Positions 49,684 through 56,996 are shown, counted from the first letter of the stretch. The stretch is DNA of 64,000 bases from Clostridiaceae bacterium Marseille-Q3526 (GCA_018223375.1 JAGTTS010000003.1:274704-338703), one strand, 5' to 3'. Numbers and translations are program-made. Notes: generated by a model from the sequence alone, not told the origin.

Positions 49684-50484
49684 TTATTGAATTTTTTTAT
49701 ATGTAATGACATGTGTATAAACTTCTCCTGTTGGTTCTAAAGTCTCACTATCTTTTTTGGCATATGTCTCAAATGCTTTGAAAGTCTCGTCATTTTCAAT
49801 TATCCAATACCAAGTATCTGAATTATAATCAGACTGATAATATTTATTGTCCTTTCTAGTCAAATTGAAATTTGTCCAATCTTTATAGCAATCTGGGTTA
49901 CTAAGTAAGTAGTTTGCATCCAATCCCAATTCATCAAATACCAAAATGTTATTTTCATCAATATTTTCTATATAATAGCTGGTTCTAGGATCTCCAGGGC
50001 GTCCGTATAGAAAAAGTTGATTTATAACATCATCATAATTACTTCCATCAAAATTATAGACTGGCCCTGTGGAAACAAGAGTTCCGGTTGTTTCATCATA
50101 AATATCCGCATGATGATACTGATAGAATCCATTTTTTAATTGTATTTTATTTCCATCTGTAATTTCGCTGGTTTTTGCTGTTTGAATCTGAATTGTACCA
50201 TTCTCCACCCATGCCCCGTCTGCATTTACGGTATACCCATCCGGCGTGGTAGTATTAGTCAACAGCCATCCATTATTATCAAAATAATAGCACTCTGCTG
50301 TTCCGTCTCCATTTCCATCAATCCACTGCCAGCCGTTGCTGGTATAGGAACCATTGCCATTGTCATACCACCATTTTCCTTGATTTTCTCCGGTTCCCGT
50401 CTGCCATGTTCCAGCAAATACAGTTGATGACATGAGCAGTGAGCAAATTGCAGTTGCGACAGTTACTAATTTCTTTCGCTTCAT
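49684..50484 (-). CDS. Secreted cargo protein with wall-binding repeats
   Basis: The 266-residue product has a signal peptide (MKRKKLVTVATAICSLLMSSTVFA). Aromatic-Gly wall-binding-type repeats follow (about 26-100: GKWWYDNGNGSYTSNGWQW, YYFDNNGWLL, TPDGYTVNADGAW), then a C-terminal domain of about 160 residues, rich in Tyr, Asn and Asp, that I do not recognise. Start ATG 50484 has GGAGGT eight bases upstream; the frame extends further but overlaps the repressor operators. The TPDGYTVNA module is nearly the same as in the chromosomal cohesin-like protein. Being on the element but not needed for its movement, it is probably cargo acting at the host surface. Confidence 0.75.
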   Translation of the reverse strand: MKRKKLVTVATAICSLLMSSTVFAGTWQTGTGENQGKWWYDNGNGSYTSNGWQWIDGNGDGTAECYYFDNNGWLLTNTTTPDGYTVNADGAWVENGTIQIQTAKTSEITDGNKIQLKNGFYQYHHADIYDETTGTLVSTGPVYNFDGSNYDDVINQLFLYGRPGDPRTSYYIENIDENNILVFDELGLDANYLLSNPDCYKDWTNFNLTRKDNKYYQSDYNSDTWYWIIENDETFKAFETYAKKDSETLEPTGEVYTHVITYKKIQ

Positions 50485-50558
50485 AAAAAAATACCTCCAT
50501 TCAGTAATTAGGAAATAACGATGATTTCCATTGATAAGCATAACACATTCTAACGATA

Positions 50559-50585
50559 TACGCAACTGCGTACACGCGAAAGCGT
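50559..50585. promoter_or_regulatory. Double operator between cargo and repressor genes
   Basis: Two dyads, TACGC-AACT-GCGTA (50559-50572) and ACGC-GAAA-GCGT (50574-50585), lie side by side in the divergent promoter region. They are the probable binding sites of the adjacent XRE protein. Confidence 0.6.
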
Positions 50586-50632
50586 ATAAAAATGTATCCT
50601 TTCTTCAAATAACATTGAGAAGGAGCATTAAA

Positions 50633-50875
50633 ATGAATGTAAAACAGGCTGTAGCAAGAAGAATTGAATTACTTTGTAAGGAAAGGGGCATTGCATACAA
50701 TGAATTGGCAAATATATGTGGTGTTACTCCGTCTACCATTTATTCTATTTTTGATGATAAACGAAAAAATATTACGCTATCAACTGTTAAGAAAATATGT
50801 GATGGTTTTGAAATCAGCCTGGGAGAATTTTTTTCGCATCCCCTTTTTGATACCTTAGAACAGGAAATATGGTAA
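50633..50875 (+). CDS. XRE-family DNA-binding regulator
   Basis: The 80-residue Cro/CI-type protein is almost entirely one helix-turn-helix domain: VARRIELLCKERGIAYNELANICGVTPSTIYSIFDDKRKNITLSTVKKICDGF, with the recognition helix around TPSTIYSIF. ATG 50633 is selected because AGAAGGAG stands before it; the upstream extension covers the operators. It most likely represses its own and the cargo or mobility promoters and keeps the element quiet. A double dyad lies just upstream. Confidence 0.88.
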   Translation: MNVKQAVARRIELLCKERGIAYNELANICGVTPSTIYSIFDDKRKNITLSTVKKICDGFEISLGEFFSHPLFDTLEQEIW

Positions 50876-50914
50876 TGCTAAATAAAATAGTTTATAGTTT
50901 TTATAATCTATATA

Positions 50915-50942
50915 TTGACTTTCCGTGAAAAATAAGTACAAT
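50915..50942 (+). promoter_or_regulatory. Promoter of the element's mobility operon
   Basis: TTGACT at 50915-50920 and TACAAT at 50937-50942, 16 bases apart, about 340 bases before the first gene of the operon. It implies a long leader. Confidence 0.55.
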
Positions 50943-50949
50943 ATATAGT

Positions 50950-51218
50950 GTATTGAGTGTTGCTCAGATGAAGTAACATTGTATGTTCACACTGATAGAT
51001 GTTTGAAAGAAAGATAAAATTTTGTACCATGCAGGCAAGGTTTATGCTAAGAAAGGAAAATATTATACGCCTGTAAATATTACAATCTAATTTTTGATTT
51101 TGATTGAACAAAATTCGCCAGTGCATTAGAGAACCGGAATGGTTCAAGTTTATAATAGTGGGTGTTTGTAAACCCATTCTGTTACTCTAATTGTGCGATT
51201 GAATTTTGTTTTTTATTG
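50950..51218 (+). other. Long noncoding leader of the element operon
   Basis: About 270 AT-rich bases lie between the promoter and the terminator at 51219. No convincing gene is seen. One frame ends in a short peptide reading HAGKVYAKKGKYYTPVN before TAA at about 51091, which may be a decayed gene tail. Otherwise I see only weak inverted repeats. Confidence 0.4.
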
Positions 51219-51259
51219 AAGTTGATTTCTCGTGCAATTTGGAGAAATCAACTTTTTTT
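51219..51259 (+). terminator. Terminator inside the element leader (attenuator candidate)
   Basis: GTTGATTTCTC pairs with GAGAAATCAAC followed by seven T. It stands only about 25 bases before the start of the operon's first gene, so transcription must pass it to reach the mobility genes. Confidence 0.85.
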
Positions 51260-51284
51260 ATTTTTTAGGAAAGGAGAATAACCC

Positions 51285-51542
51285 ATGATTTTCAACGCAA
51301 AGGTAAAAATGGTCGGAAAAAAAGACAATAGCTATGTAGATGAGGAAACGGGAAAATTAAAAAAAAGACTTTATGCCAATATTTCTCAAGACCACGGAAG
51401 TATCATTCACTCTCTATATGTGGTTTCAGAAGATGTTTTCAATATGTTAGAAGAGGACAAAGAATATATTATTGATTTTATCGACGGAAAGAGTAAAGAT
51501 GGAATTTATTTCAAAGTTGTTGGCGCAACACTCATCGAGTAA
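51285..51542 (+). CDS. Small element protein, unknown (possible ssDNA-binding)
   Basis: This 85-residue protein of unrecognised family has alternating hydrophobic residues (MIFNAKVKMVGKK, RLYANISQD, SLYVVSEDVF, YFKVVGATLIE) that suggest a small beta-barrel, and it is acidic at the centre. By size, position and strand pattern it could serve as the single-stranded DNA-binding protein expected in an element with rolling-circle replication, but no motif proves it. AAAGGAG precedes ATG 51285. The membrane-protein gene follows after 50 bases. Confidence 0.6.
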   Translation: MIFNAKVKMVGKKDNSYVDEETGKLKKRLYANISQDHGSIIHSLYVVSEDVFNMLEEDKEYIIDFIDGKSKDGIYFKVVGATLIE

Positions 51543-51592
51543 TTCATGGAGGGGGAATCCCCCTCCAATTTCAAAAAACAAAGGAGGATAAC

Positions 51593-52336
51593 ATGAATCT
51601 TTGGAATCTTTGGATTCAATATATTGAGTATTTATGCGATTTGTTTTACGAAAAAAAGTTCTGGAAACTGACATTACACATATTGCTGATACTTTTTTGC
51701 TTGTTCTCGTTCACAATGGTTGTGAGCGGAATTTTGTATCTGCTTACCGCAAACTGGGAAGCTATCACTACAGTGGCCGGCTGTATCGTTATCGTAGCGC
51801 TGTTTGTACTAGGCTTCTTCCCTAAGAAAAAAGCGGTTCCTGCTCTTCCAGAATCCACACAAGCCAGCTATGACCCTGTTTTTTTGAACAGCACATACAA
51901 CTTGTTGAGAACGAACATGGTTTCTGTAATTGCGGAGGTTGCAGATATGCTTCATCTGCGTATTCCCTCTACTCCCAGCCAGATTGAAGCCCCTGTTCAT
52001 TATGACATCGTAAATAATGCCGCCATCTTTCATTTCCTGTGTGGAAAACAAGAATCATCTGTCAAAATTGACCCGTTTGAAGCTGTAGGAATTATTCAGA
52101 ATGTGCTGGAACGGCGCTTGAACGGCCATGAATTGATGGGCATAAATCAGACTACAACTTTCTACAATGGCATGGCTTATCCTGCAATTATGGTCGATAA
52201 TATCCAGGATCTGGGGCGATATATTCAGATTGATATTGCCATTACCAACGAAATTTATTTGCGTCATCGGACAAATCGGCTTTATAGCAACATGAACGAC
52301 AGCAATACCTCTAATCCATACGACAGGAATTTCTAA
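51593..52336 (+). CDS. Element membrane protein, unknown
   Basis: The 247-residue protein has two closely spaced membrane helices (about residues 22-48 and 54-76) and then a soluble domain of about 165 residues, probably cytoplasmic. No family is recognised. The soluble part contains PVHYDIVNNAAIFHFLCGK and DPFEAVGIIQNVLERRLNG. It ends one base before the FtsK-like ATPase gene. The pair may work as membrane base and motor, similar in idea to the membrane-bound halves of DNA translocases. AAAGGAGGATAAC lies before ATG 51593. Confidence 0.6.
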   Translation: MNLWNLWIQYIEYLCDLFYEKKFWKLTLHILLILFCLFSFTMVVSGILYLLTANWEAITTVAGCIVIVALFVLGFFPKKKAVPALPESTQASYDPVFLNSTYNLLRTNMVSVIAEVADMLHLRIPSTPSQIEAPVHYDIVNNAAIFHFLCGKQESSVKIDPFEAVGIIQNVLERRLNGHELMGINQTTTFYNGMAYPAIMVDNIQDLGRYIQIDIAITNEIYLRHRTNRLYSNMNDSNTSNPYDRNF

Positions 52337-52337
52337 G

Positions 52338-53048
52338 ATGAAGTATGAGCTTTTTCTAAACGAGACATATCTGCAATATGGCATTGAAAAATATATTATC
52401 TGGGATACGGATGTGGCCCCTCATGGGGCCATATTTGGGACCACTGGTAGCGGTAAAACCTATGCAGAAAAAATTTTGCTGGCACGGATTTCCCTCAAAT
52501 GCCCCAGCAGTCAATTTTTTATCTGCGATTTCAAAGGGGATTCGGATTTTTCCTTTCTCGCAGGTGCAGAAAGATTTTATCGTTACGCAGAATGTAAAAA
52601 AGGACTGGATAATTTTTACAACTGTTTTCTGAACCGGCAATCTGGCAAAGATAATAACCGGAATTTTCTATTGCTGGTATGGGATGAATGGGCGAGTTAT
52701 ATCCTCAGTTTAGATAAGAAGGTTGCTGAAGAAGAAAAAAAGAAGCTGGCTATCTTGTTGATGCTGGGGCGTTCTTTTAATGTTCATGCGCTTCTATGTA
52801 TGCAACGGCTTGATGTAGCCTATATCCAGTCAAGAGATTGTATCAACCTTGTAATGGCTATGGGAAACCTCTCAGAAGAAGGCAAAGAAATGATGTTCCA
52901 TGATTATAAAAAGCAGATGGAATCAAACCGCCGACAAGGTACAGGCTATTTGACTATCAACGGAACAAATTTTACTCCCTTTGTGGTTCCGCAAGTAAGG
53001 AACCATGAATTATTAAATGAGTATATTCAAAAAGCAGTACAGAGATAA
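52338..53048 (+). CDS. FtsK/HerA-like ATPase of the element
   Basis: The 236-residue P-loop ATPase has Walker A GTTGSGKT at residues 34-41 and Walker B LLLVWDEW with Asp116-Glu117, plus FFICDFKGDSDF after the first strand, typical of FtsK/SpoIIIE and conjugation coupling proteins. It has no membrane helix of its own and no gamma winged-helix domain. The missing membrane part may be supplied by the protein encoded just upstream (one base apart). It could move element DNA between cells, or act as a packaging/extrusion ATPase like pI/Zot in filamentous phages. It is shorter than either family normally is. Confidence 0.78.
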   Translation: MKYELFLNETYLQYGIEKYIIWDTDVAPHGAIFGTTGSGKTYAEKILLARISLKCPSSQFFICDFKGDSDFSFLAGAERFYRYAECKKGLDNFYNCFLNRQSGKDNNRNFLLLVWDEWASYILSLDKKVAEEEKKKLAILLMLGRSFNVHALLCMQRLDVAYIQSRDCINLVMAMGNLSEEGKEMMFHDYKKQMESNRRQGTGYLTINGTNFTPFVVPQVRNHELLNEYIQKAVQR

Positions 53049-53050
53049 CT

Positions 53051-53103
53051 GCCGCCCGCGGGCGAAGCGTAAGCAAGGCGGCATGGTGGGCGGCTCTGCC
53101 GCC
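53051..53103. other. GC-rich inverted repeats before rep (origin/nick-site candidate)
   Basis: In an otherwise AT-rich element this short block is very GC-rich. It contains the perfect palindrome GCCCGCGGGC (53054-53063), outer arms GCCGCC (53051-53056) with GGCGGC (53077-53082), and hairpin GGCGGC-TCT-GCCGCC (53089-53103). Lying right before the HUH Rep gene, it is a good candidate for the double-strand origin or transfer origin. Confidence 0.55.
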
Positions 53104-53151
53104 TGCCTTCTACTTGACTTAATATCATAAAGTGACAGAAGGTATATCAAA

Positions 53152-54081
53152 ATGGACAAAAATACATTCTATCCCATTTATGAAGGTACAAGGCCATATC
53201 AAAATAACATAGCTATTTTAAAGGACTATAACGGACAAAGACAAAAGCTGACCTACTGTTATAAGGTGCGCCAGAGTGGTGTTTGTGATGGAAGGGCGGC
53301 TCCTGCTGAAAAGAACACTGTCAACGAAAAGAAATTGGAAAACAACTTGATACGCGCCAGAAATACAGTGTATGAATTGGCATTGTGCAATGAATGGGAT
53401 TGGTTTTTAACAATTACCCTTGATCCAGAAAAATATGACAGAGAAAATCTTCCTAAATTTAGGACGGATTTTTCACGGTTTATACGAGAGTATGGAAAAA
53501 GGCAAGGACTGAATATCAAGTATCTGGTAATTCCAGAACAACACAAGAAAGGCGGATGGCATATGCATGGATTCCTAAAAGGTATTCCACCAGATTATTT
53601 AAGATTATTTTCGTTAGAAGAAAAACTCCCTCAGTATTTACGGAAAAAATTGAAACAGGGTATGCATATTTATGACTGGCCAGCCTACCGCCAAAAATTT
53701 GGATTCTGCGATATTGAACCGGTAAGAAATTTGCAGGCGGCCTCGGCTTATGTTACTAAATACATTACTAAAAGTTTCGGCGCAGGTGTTCAAAATCTGG
53801 GAGGACATTTATATTATGCTTCTCAGGGATTGCAACGGGCAAAAGTGGTAAAAAAAGGGAAAATGAATCCCGATTCCATTTACTGGGATTTTGAAAATGA
53901 ATATGTCAAAATCAAATGGTTTGATGGTAGGGATATAGGGGTTTCAAATCTGGTGCAAGAAGATACCCACATCAAAGAACTTCGACAAAAAAGAGATGTT
54001 CTGTATGAATCCAGAAAATGGGAACCAGAAGTAGACACAGAGACAGGAGAGATTTTATTTGACTCTCCATTCAAAGATTAA
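53152..54081 (+). CDS. HUH-type rolling-circle replication initiator
   Basis: The 309-residue endonuclease has the three HUH motifs: FLTITLDPE (motif 1, about 85-93), GGWHMHGF with His137 and His139 (motif 2), and ASAYVTKYITKS (motif 3, Tyr200 and nearby Lys/Tyr). Tyr200 or Tyr204 would cut one strand at the origin and stay attached to the 5' end. The YVTKYI spacing is that of replication proteins from filamentous phages and some small plasmids. The start at ATG 53152 follows GAAGGT. No helicase domain is fused to it, so a host helicase is probably used. A GC-rich origin candidate lies just upstream. Confidence 0.85.
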   Translation: MDKNTFYPIYEGTRPYQNNIAILKDYNGQRQKLTYCYKVRQSGVCDGRAAPAEKNTVNEKKLENNLIRARNTVYELALCNEWDWFLTITLDPEKYDRENLPKFRTDFSRFIREYGKRQGLNIKYLVIPEQHKKGGWHMHGFLKGIPPDYLRLFSLEEKLPQYLRKKLKQGMHIYDWPAYRQKFGFCDIEPVRNLQAASAYVTKYITKSFGAGVQNLGGHLYYASQGLQRAKVVKKGKMNPDSIYWDFENEYVKIKWFDGRDIGVSNLVQEDTHIKELRQKRDVLYESRKWEPEVDTETGEILFDSPFKD

Positions 54082-54286
54082 AAACAGGGTGTAGGGCTTC
54101 ACTAAAATAAAACAAACAATTATAAAAACTACGAAAAATAAAACAAAATAACAATTATATCGAAAACATATATTATTCCAAAATATTTTACATATAAAAA
54201 TTTCAAATCAAAAAATCAATCAAAATCTAATCATAATTCCAAAATCAAATATTATCGAATCCTTACACCACCAAAAGGTGGCGTAA
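54082..54286. other. A-rich spacer before the integrase gene
   Basis: About 200 bases, extremely A-rich on this strand with few G, without any reading frame. A small hairpin CACC-AAAA-GGTG just before ATG 54287 overlaps the AGGTGG ribosome site and may restrain integrase translation. It could also hold a lagging-strand or unwinding site. Confidence 0.4.
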
Positions 54287-55600
54287 ATGAATAAAATAAG
54301 TGCAAAGGATATGGCGGTCTTGCAAGAGGCTCTTGCCAGTGGTATATTAAACATCGAGGATGTGCAACAGGTGCTCAACATGAAGAAGGAAGAATATTAT
54401 TTATCGTTGCACAGATATGACATATATGAGGGGAAGGACGGTAAATGGTACACATATCTGCCAGACAAGCCCCAGAAGCAAGGGAGGCGAAAGCTGAAAA
54501 GAACTTCGGAAACAGCAATCAAGCAGGCTGTCATTGACTTTTATAAAGATTGGGAAAAGCAGGAAAAAGGGAAAGAATTGACCCTTAGAGAATTATATCC
54601 CATCTGGATTGAATGGAAAGGCGCTCATACACGCGCCACAGCGTCCATACGGCGTTTTAATTGCGATTGGAAGAAATTCTATCTCCCATATCCAAAACTC
54701 ATAGACAAGCCTATTATAGAGCTTACAGTAACAGAATTAGACCTGTGGGCGCATAAGATGATTAAGCAACATGATATGACAAAGACCTGCTACTATACCA
54801 TGACAATTCTGATACGGCAGATGTTAGACTATGCCGTTGATCCTCTTGGAATTATTTCGGAAAATCCATTCCGTCAAATTAAACTGCAAAAGAAAATGCT
54901 TAGAAAAACTGTCAAGAAGAATGATGAATCACAAGTATTTCTCTTAGATGAGACACCCAGAATTATAGAGGCAGCTTTGCAGGATTTTAATAATAATCCT
55001 CTGAATACTGCTCCCCTTACGGTTCCTCTTGGATTTCTGACAGGTCTCCGTTTGGGAGAGATGGCGGCTATCAAGGATTCGGATATAATAGGCAATGTTC
55101 TCTATGTTCAAAGGATGGAGGAAGAAGTGTATGATTACTCCGATTTAGAACATATTCGCCTAATAGAGCGGACGGTTGTGGATAATGCAAAAACTGATGC
55201 CGGTATCCGTGAGGTTCCTTTGGTTCCGCAGGCCCTCAAACTCATTGAGGCGATTCGGGCATCCAACCAGATGAACGGCTGGTCTAATAAAGAATTTTTG
55301 TTTCTGAATAATGGAGAAAGAATGACTACCCGTACAATTAAGTACCGGATTTCAAAATACTGTAAACAATGCGACATTATGGAAAAGAGTTTTCATAAGG
55401 TGCGGAAAACATATATATCCGCATTGATTGACAGCGGTATCAATATCAATGAAATTCGGAAAGTAGTAGGACATACGGATGAGCGTACAACATTTTCCAA
55501 CTACTGCTACAATCGGATGGGGAAACAGGAGACAGCACAACTTTTTGAAAATGCGCTGGTTAATGAAAATGGAATTGCAGATTGCAGGATAGCGATTTGA
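54287..55600 (+). CDS. Tyrosine recombinase/integrase
   Basis: This 437-residue site-specific recombinase inserts and excises the element at tRNA-Met. The N-terminal arm-binding part has a YEGKDGKWYTYLPDK strand pair as in Tn916-type integrases. A SAM-like core-binding domain spans about 95-200. The catalytic domain has Arg254 in TGLRLGEM, HKVRKT (His370, Arg373), GHTDERTT (His396) and the Tyr nucleophile in SNYCYNR (about 406). All catalytic residues are present. It lies at the right end beside its attachment site, and paired 10-mers begin at its stop codon. No excisionase gene was recognised; the XRE or 85-residue protein may fill that role. Confidence 0.93.
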   Translation: MNKISAKDMAVLQEALASGILNIEDVQQVLNMKKEEYYLSLHRYDIYEGKDGKWYTYLPDKPQKQGRRKLKRTSETAIKQAVIDFYKDWEKQEKGKELTLRELYPIWIEWKGAHTRATASIRRFNCDWKKFYLPYPKLIDKPIIELTVTELDLWAHKMIKQHDMTKTCYYTMTILIRQMLDYAVDPLGIISENPFRQIKLQKKMLRKTVKKNDESQVFLLDETPRIIEAALQDFNNNPLNTAPLTVPLGFLTGLRLGEMAAIKDSDIIGNVLYVQRMEEEVYDYSDLEHIRLIERTVVDNAKTDAGIREVPLVPQALKLIEAIRASNQMNGWSNKEFLFLNNGERMTTRTIKYRISKYCKQCDIMEKSFHKVRKTYISALIDSGININEIRKVVGHTDERTTFSNYCYNRMGKQETAQLFENALVNENGIADCRIAI

Positions 55601-55620
55601 GGTACTCAAAGGTACTCAAA
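55601..55620. repeat. Paired 10-mers at the right end (candidate integrase arm sites)
   Basis: Two abutting copies of GGTACTCAAA directly follow the integrase stop codon, matching the pair at 49499-49520. Confidence 0.7.
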
Positions 55621-55632
55621 CCAAAAACAAAG

Positions 55633-55656
55633 AAACCCTTGATTCTTCAAGGGTTT
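55633..55656 (-). terminator. Terminator behind tRNA-Met copy 2, carried by the element
   Basis: AAACCCTTGA and TCAAGGGTTT with loop TTCT; on the minus strand a T-rich run follows. It replaces the chromosomal terminator left behind at 49383-49413. Confidence 0.85.
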
Positions 55657-55659
55657 CAG

Positions 55660-55686
55660 AGTAGCGGAAGGGAGATTCGAACTCTC
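55660..55686. repeat. Right attachment repeat within tRNA-Met copy 2
   Basis: The same 27 bases as 49417-49443. Here they form the 3' part of an intact tRNA gene. Confidence 0.92.
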
Positions 55687-55735
55687 GACACTACGGGTAT
55701 GAACCGTATGCTCTAGCCAACTGAGCTATTCCGCC
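55662..55735 (-). tRNA. tRNA-Met (CAT), copy 2, host of the element
   Basis: Identical over 74 bases to the copy at 44635-44708 (anticodon loop TTCATAC). Its 3' part is supplied by the integrated element, so function is kept. It is transcribed behind tRNA-Val from one promoter. Confidence 0.93.
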
Positions 55736-55749
55736 ATATTCCATATAAA

Positions 55750-55822
55750 TGGGGCCTATAGGGCTCGAACCTATGACCCTCTGCTTGTAAGGCAGATGCT
55801 CTCCCAGCTGAGCTAAGACCCC
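55750..55822 (-). tRNA. tRNA-Val (TAC)
   Basis: The 73-base cloverleaf on the minus strand has acceptor GGGGTCT/AGGCCCC, D arm GCTC...GAGC, anticodon stem CTGCC... with loop TTACAAG (anticodon TAC) and T loop GTTCGAGC. CCA is not encoded. It lies 14 bases upstream of tRNA-Met. Confidence 0.94.
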
Positions 55823-55855
55823 ATTTCGCTGTCGCTCATTTGCGACTGCTTAGAC

Positions 55856-55884
55856 AGTATAATATACTTTCCAGAGAATGTCAA
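55856..55884 (-). promoter_or_regulatory. Promoter of the tRNA-Val/tRNA-Met unit
   Basis: On the minus strand TTGACA (55884-55879) and TATACT (55861-55856) with a 17-base spacer. Confidence 0.88.
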
Positions 55885-55991
55885 TACTTTATTTTAAATT
55901 TTTTAATAGAAATTTTCTTAGATTTTTATTTCATATATGTTATAATATCGTCAGATATTCTGAACTGATAAAGAAATAGACGGAGGCTGTT

Positions 55992-56945
55992 ATGTATTGT
56001 TTTATCATAAATCCCTGCTCCGGCTGCGGACGTGGTCTCAGGGTATGGAAAAAAATAGAACAGCAGCTTATGTGTGAAGGGGCAGAGTACCGGGCGTTTA
56101 TGGCGGAGGGGCCCGGACAGGCGTCGAAAATAGCGGGGGAGCTGACAAAGGGAAGAGGAACAGGACAGACAATAGTAGTAGTGGGGGCGGACGATACCTT
56201 CGGAGAGGTGCTGGACGGCCTGAATCTGGGAGAGAACGTGACGTTAGGTTATATTCCGGCAGGCAGCAGGAAGGATCTGGCGAGGAGCCTGCGTCTTCCC
56301 CTGAATTCCAGGAGATGCCTGCGCAGAATTTTCTCTCCCAGACAGTATCGCTGCCTGGATTACGGGCTGCTCACCTATGGAGAGGATTCGATGCGCCACC
56401 GCCGGTTTGCAGTGAGCGCAGGCATGGGGCTGACTGCAGCGGCGTGTAAGAGCGCGCCGGAGGGCATAAGTGCTGCAGAGCCGGGGATTTTTAAAAACCG
56501 GTTTGGAGCTGCCCGCCGTCTGTTCAGGAGAGCTCAATATTTAGTGGGAGGAATCTGGCAGCTTATAAAGGCGAAGCCGTCTAAGGGATATATCCTGTTG
56601 GACAGAACGCGGAAGGTGGAGTTTAACCACATGTACTTTGTTTCCGCCCACATTCATCCATCAGAGGGCGGAGGCTTTTATTTTGCCCCTGAGGCGGATC
56701 CGGGGGACGGAAAACTGGAGATTTGCGTGGCAAGCCATTCGTCCAAGCTGCGTCTGATCCCTATGCTGATACGGAGCAGGCTTCCGCGCTTTGTCAAGAG
56801 AAAGGGAGTCCGCGTCTATGAGTGCAGGGAAGCCAGGATCCACATGGATCGCCCGGCGCCGATCCACACAGACGGGGAGATCTGCCGCTTCCAGAGCGAT
56901 CTGGAGATTCAGTGTATTGAGAAAAAAATAAGAGTGATTGTATAA
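55992..56945 (+). CDS. Diacylglycerol kinase-like protein with altered nucleotide motifs
   Basis: This 317-residue protein has the DAGK/YegS lipid kinase fold: the N-terminal FIINPCSGCGRG loop, a middle beta-domain and the end block HTDGE. The family would phosphorylate diacylglycerol or a related lipid with ATP. The two key motifs are changed, however. The usual GGDGT(L)NEV reads VGADDTFGEV, and the usual GTGNDFAR reads AGSRKDLARS. It may bind a different substrate, be regulatory or be inactive. An in-frame change by sequencing error is unlikely since both motifs differ. It stands just upstream of ispF without a clear terminator. Confidence 0.75.
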   Translation: MYCFIINPCSGCGRGLRVWKKIEQQLMCEGAEYRAFMAEGPGQASKIAGELTKGRGTGQTIVVVGADDTFGEVLDGLNLGENVTLGYIPAGSRKDLARSLRLPLNSRRCLRRIFSPRQYRCLDYGLLTYGEDSMRHRRFAVSAGMGLTAAACKSAPEGISAAEPGIFKNRFGAARRLFRRAQYLVGGIWQLIKAKPSKGYILLDRTRKVEFNHMYFVSAHIHPSEGGGFYFAPEADPGDGKLEICVASHSSKLRLIPMLIRSRLPRFVKRKGVRVYECREARIHMDRPAPIHTDGEICRFQSDLEIQCIEKKIRVIV

Positions 56946-56996
56946 AACGCTTAAAATAAAGCGGATGTATCAGTATAGAAATCGGAGGAAACAGAT

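Larger units (their letters stand above)
49417..55686. mobile_element. 6.2-kb integrative element in tRNA-Met (IME- or inovirus-like)
   Basis: The element is bounded by 27-base direct repeats of the tRNA-Met 3' end, of which the right copy rebuilds the intact tRNA. Base composition is clearly more AT-rich than the flanks. Gene order: cargo secreted protein (minus strand), XRE repressor, long leader with terminator, 85-residue protein, two-helix membrane protein, FtsK-like ATPase, GC-rich origin candidate, HUH Rep, tyrosine integrase. Rolling-circle Rep plus FtsK-like ATPase plus integrase occurs in small mobilisable elements, while the size and Rep type also recall integrated filamentous phages. 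No relaxase of MOB type, secretion genes or coat proteins were recognised. Confidence 0.85.

Noticed and set aside
51593..53048. Firm call of an inovirus morphogenesis module (pI/Zot)
   Set aside because: The ATPase lacks its own membrane helix and is short, and no coat-protein-like small hydrophobic gene was seen, so only a possibility is recorded.
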